Shown in pieces: positions 7,906-10,250 of a stretch of 10,250 bases of DNA. The DNA lies in assembly GCA_001414345.1 (NCBI GenBank), contig LLCB01000741.1, positions 1 to 10,250 of the forward strand, read 5' to 3'. The translations under genes were made by a program, and so were the position numbers. The first letter of the stretch is position 1. Each line of letters opens with the position of its first letter. The DNA comes from Hymenoscyphus infarciens (lineage: Eukaryota; Ascomycota; Leotiomycetes; Helotiales; Helotiaceae). The notes beneath the pieces were generated by a model. That model was not told where the DNA came from, ran no database searches, and was given only the letters and a program-made list of their open reading frames with translations.

Positions 7906-8314
7906 AAACGGTAATTGACTAATTTACTCTCTAATTAATTCAAAAGGACTATTTTGCTCTCTAATTAATTCAAAAGGACTAATTTACCCCTCTTACTAAA
8001 AGTGGGGTATTTAGGTTAGAAAAGAAGGATATTCTAGTTAGCTAAACATTTCTATTATTTTTCAGTTTCGTTATATTAATACACTAAAAAACAATAAATA
8101 TAATAAACGGTAATTATCTATTTTGCTCTCTAAATAATGATTTATATCTTAAATATCTCTTAATTAATGAATAATACCTAGAATACCTCTTGTTATTATA
8201 TCTCTTATTTTTAGAGAGTAAAACTATTAAAATAGAGGTATTCTAGTTAGTAAAGATATTTTCCTTATTTATTATTTTCTCTATACTAATATACTAAAAA
8301 TTTAATAAATATAG
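7906..8314. repeat. Two diverged tandem copies of a ~200 bp repeat
   Basis: Copy A (7906-8104) and copy B (8105-8314) both open with AAACGGTAATT, both contain ATTTT(A/G)CTCTCTAA-type sequence and (A/G)TATTCTAGTTAG, and both close with AATAAATATA(A/G)T. The second halves align best, the first halves carry indels. Copy A still has CpA and TpG sites; copy B has fewer and lies closer to the RIP-mutated side. No coding capacity. This could be a satellite-like or subtelomere-type repeat, or part of an LTR. Confidence 0.6.
7917..7989. repeat. 30 bp tandem repeat inside copy A
   Basis: Two full 30 bp units (7917-7946 and 7947-7976) share CTCTCTAATTAATTCAAAAG and differ at two bases near the start. 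A third partial unit begins at 7977. This local expansion exists only in copy A, which accounts for part of the poor alignment with copy B. Confidence 0.75.
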
Positions 8315-8510
8315 TAAATTAACCTACTACTATACTATCTATCTACTTCCTAATATATAAACTTTTATAAGTACTCTCTAGTAATATAATACTCTAATTC
8401 TTACGTTTTTACTTAACGCTTTTATCTCTTAAATTGACGGCTTTTTAGCTCTCTTAGGTACTTAGATTAACCTTAATTCTAATTCCTTCTTATATAGTAA
8501 GATTAATTCT
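8315..8510. other. RIP-mutated spacer next to the right LTR
   Basis: 196 bp of AT-rich sequence with the RIP signature and no gene, repeat or recognisable motif. It directly abuts the right LTR at 8511. The adjoining five bases (ATTCT, 8506-8510) would be half of a target-site duplication, but the other half is outside the window. Confidence 0.5.
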
Positions 8511-8701
8511 TATGACGGCTCTCTATAAATATATAAAGAGAGTACTTATAGAATAGTACCTAATATTAAGGAAAACTAAACTAAAGAGAAAAGCAAAGAG
8601 TGTAAGTACTCTAGCTTTATTTATATATATTAAGTAAAGTCTTAGTAAAGCCTTAGACTAACCTAGTTATATAAGTAATATATATAACTAGAACTATTAT
8701 A
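8511..8701 (-). repeat. 3' LTR of the right chromovirus copy
   Basis: Counterpart of 1550-1740, 191 bp, differing by transitions. In element orientation it begins TATAATAG and ends GCCGTCATA; this copy keeps a C where the left copy has T, which shows that the common ancestor was less AT-rich. A purine-rich tract (8702-8716 read on -) precedes it. The match to the other arm stops at 8511. Confidence 0.7.
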
Positions 8702-10249
8702 CTACTCTCTCTTTAAAAAGGCCTCTTATAACTAAATAGCTTTATTCTCTTTTAATATAAGAGTATTAAGCTCTAGCTTACTATAATCCTCTCTTCTAGC
8801 CTTATATACTATTTTCTATAGTAGAAGAGCTTCTAAGGAACTAGCTTTTTTTAGCTTTTCTAAATAGAACCTCTTTACTAGTTATAACACATATATTAGT
8901 TATTAAGCTAGATACTAATTAAGGTCTTTATTATAGCCTTTCTACTTAATTTAATAATAGAGAGACTACTATCTCTTCTTACTAGCTAGTATTTCTTTAA
9001 CCTTCTATTCCTCTTCTTTATTTATAATAATTAGTAGAAGTAGTATAACTATCTATTCTAGTAAGGGATTATCTATAGCTTTATATAACTTCTTAAAAGT
9101 AAAGATAAGGTAAACTTTAATAAAAGCTAGTAGTTATAATTAGAAAGTAGAACCTACTTTCTTAAGAATCTTAAAAAGGCTAGCTATCTAATAGTCTAGC
9201 TTTTAGCTTAGTTATTAAGTTACTTAGTCCTTTATTATAATAAAGACTATATCTCTTACTCTAAAATTAATATCTTATCTATATTTATTTATATCTTATT
9301 TCTTCTTCTATTAAGCTTTTAATATATTTACTTAGCTAATATCTAAGACCTCTTAGATTATCTTTATAACTACTATAGCCTCTTCTTATAATAGCTATTC
9401 TTTTATATTAGCTAGTTCTAGTATTTACTAGTTAAACGAGGTTCTTAGTATATATCCCTTTTATAACTTAAAAGGTAATATTCTAATAATACTATAAGAT
9501 AGTACTAACTATAAATAGTCTATTATTAGAAGGATCTTAGACTAATTAGTATAATAATAATTAATATATAGCTATAAGTACTAATTAAGGTATTAATTTA
9601 TAATCTTAGTCTAGCTATTTATTTAAGTATAGTTTATAGTTAAGAGTTAAAGCTAAATACCTAGGATTTAAGTAAACTCTTTCTAGAATATAGTAATAAA
9701 GTAAGAGCCTCTATCTAATATTATACTTTCTAGAATCCTATAATATTATAGAACGTGTTTAATATATAACCTTACTATCTATTTAGAAGTAATATTCTTA
9801 TAGTAGAGTATTAAAATAGACTATTTAAATAAGTAGTCTATTACTATAAATATATTATTATAACTATACTTATTAACTAGAAAAGACTTAAAATCTATAG
9901 CTATATATTACTATATATATAGTAGTACTAGAAGTAGGTATAAATAGCTAGGTGTTTTATCTTAAGAAACGTTTACTCTTCTATAATTATAATAGTTTTA
10001 TATATATCTTATAATATTAGCTTTTATATTTTACTAGATATATCTTAAATATAGAATCTAGTAGATCTTATCTCTTCTTAAGTAAGCTAAAAGTATCTAA
10101 TTATAAGCTTTATAAATTAGGTCTATTTTTAGTATATCTATATCTAATACTACTAAGTAGTTTTAGTAAAGTAAAAAGCCTTCTTCTAAAGTATATAAGG
10201 AATTAGTATTAGTTTTAGCTTATACTTATATAACTTAAAGTGTTATAGT
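8702..10249 (-). pseudogene. Decayed pol 3' part, second copy
   Basis: Same integrase, GPY/F and chromodomain series as the left copy, read on the - strand in one frame. The zero net length difference means the frame is kept throughout. Some codons are more damaged than in the left copy and others less: for example the stretch facing left 557-582 has lost CpG sites that the left copy retains. The codon for the third catalytic acidic residue reads AAG (Lys), as in the left copy. The protein would be non-functional. Confidence 0.82.
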
Positions 10250-10250
10250 A

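Larger units (their letters stand above)
8511..10250 (-). mobile_element. RIP-inactivated Ty3/gypsy chromovirus, 3' part (right inverted-repeat arm)
   Basis: Reverse complement of the left arm with exactly equal length. The outer 110 bases of the two arms are identical. Over the 410 positions I compared by eye (1-350 and 541-600 against their partners) I found about 24 differences, all C/T or G/A, and no indel. This copy leaves the window through its integrase region. It lies tail-to-tail with the left copy: both 3' LTRs face the gene island. Like its partner it cannot encode a working protein. Confidence 0.9.

Noticed and set aside
1..10250. CRISPR array, tRNA, rRNA or telomeric repeats
   Set aside because: I saw no regularly spaced repeats, no cloverleaf-type sequence and no TTAGGG runs on either strand.

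Overview
The window looks like filamentous ascomycete (Pezizomycotina) nuclear DNA. One intact gene with two short fungal-type introns sits in a roughly 2.8 kb island of normal base composition. On both sides lies very AT-rich sequence almost empty of CpA and TpG but full of TpA, with only C/T and G/A differences between repeat copies. That pattern is the mark of repeat-induced point mutation (RIP), a process of Pezizomycotina. The exact class or genus cannot be told from the sequence.

Layout. 1-1740 is the 3' part of a dead Ty3/gypsy chromovirus (integrase, chromodomain, 3' LTR) on the + strand. 1741-5020 is RIP-mutated DNA with no living gene. It holds two decayed reading frames that I cannot assign to a family: a weaker one on + (1802-3259) and a stronger one on - (3630-4715). 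5021-7740 is the unmutated island. It contains a 241 bp MITE-like element with 38-40 bp terminal inverted repeats (5068-5308), a non-coding stretch with nested hairpins, and a complete 373-residue 2-oxoglutarate/Fe(II) dioxygenase gene (5893-7139, three exons). Beyond it is gene-free DNA, then a short hairpin and TA-run region (7740-7870), two diverged tandem copies of a ~200 bp repeat (7906-8314), and RIP-mutated DNA again. 8511-10250 is a second copy of the same chromovirus 3' part, on the - strand.

The two retroelement copies form a 1740 bp inverted repeat with no net length difference. Window base i pairs with base 10251-i from the outermost base up to the LTR end (1740 and 8511), where similarity stops. 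The 3' ends of the elements face each other across the gene. All the differences I counted between the arms are transitions, so the copies were mutated separately by RIP after insertion.

The only gene likely to make a product is the dioxygenase. Nothing next to it suggests an operon or biosynthetic cluster inside this window. The main interest is the architecture: a live oxidoreductase gene enclosed between RIP-killed elements, with a MITE-like insertion upstream and decayed unknown genes alongside.
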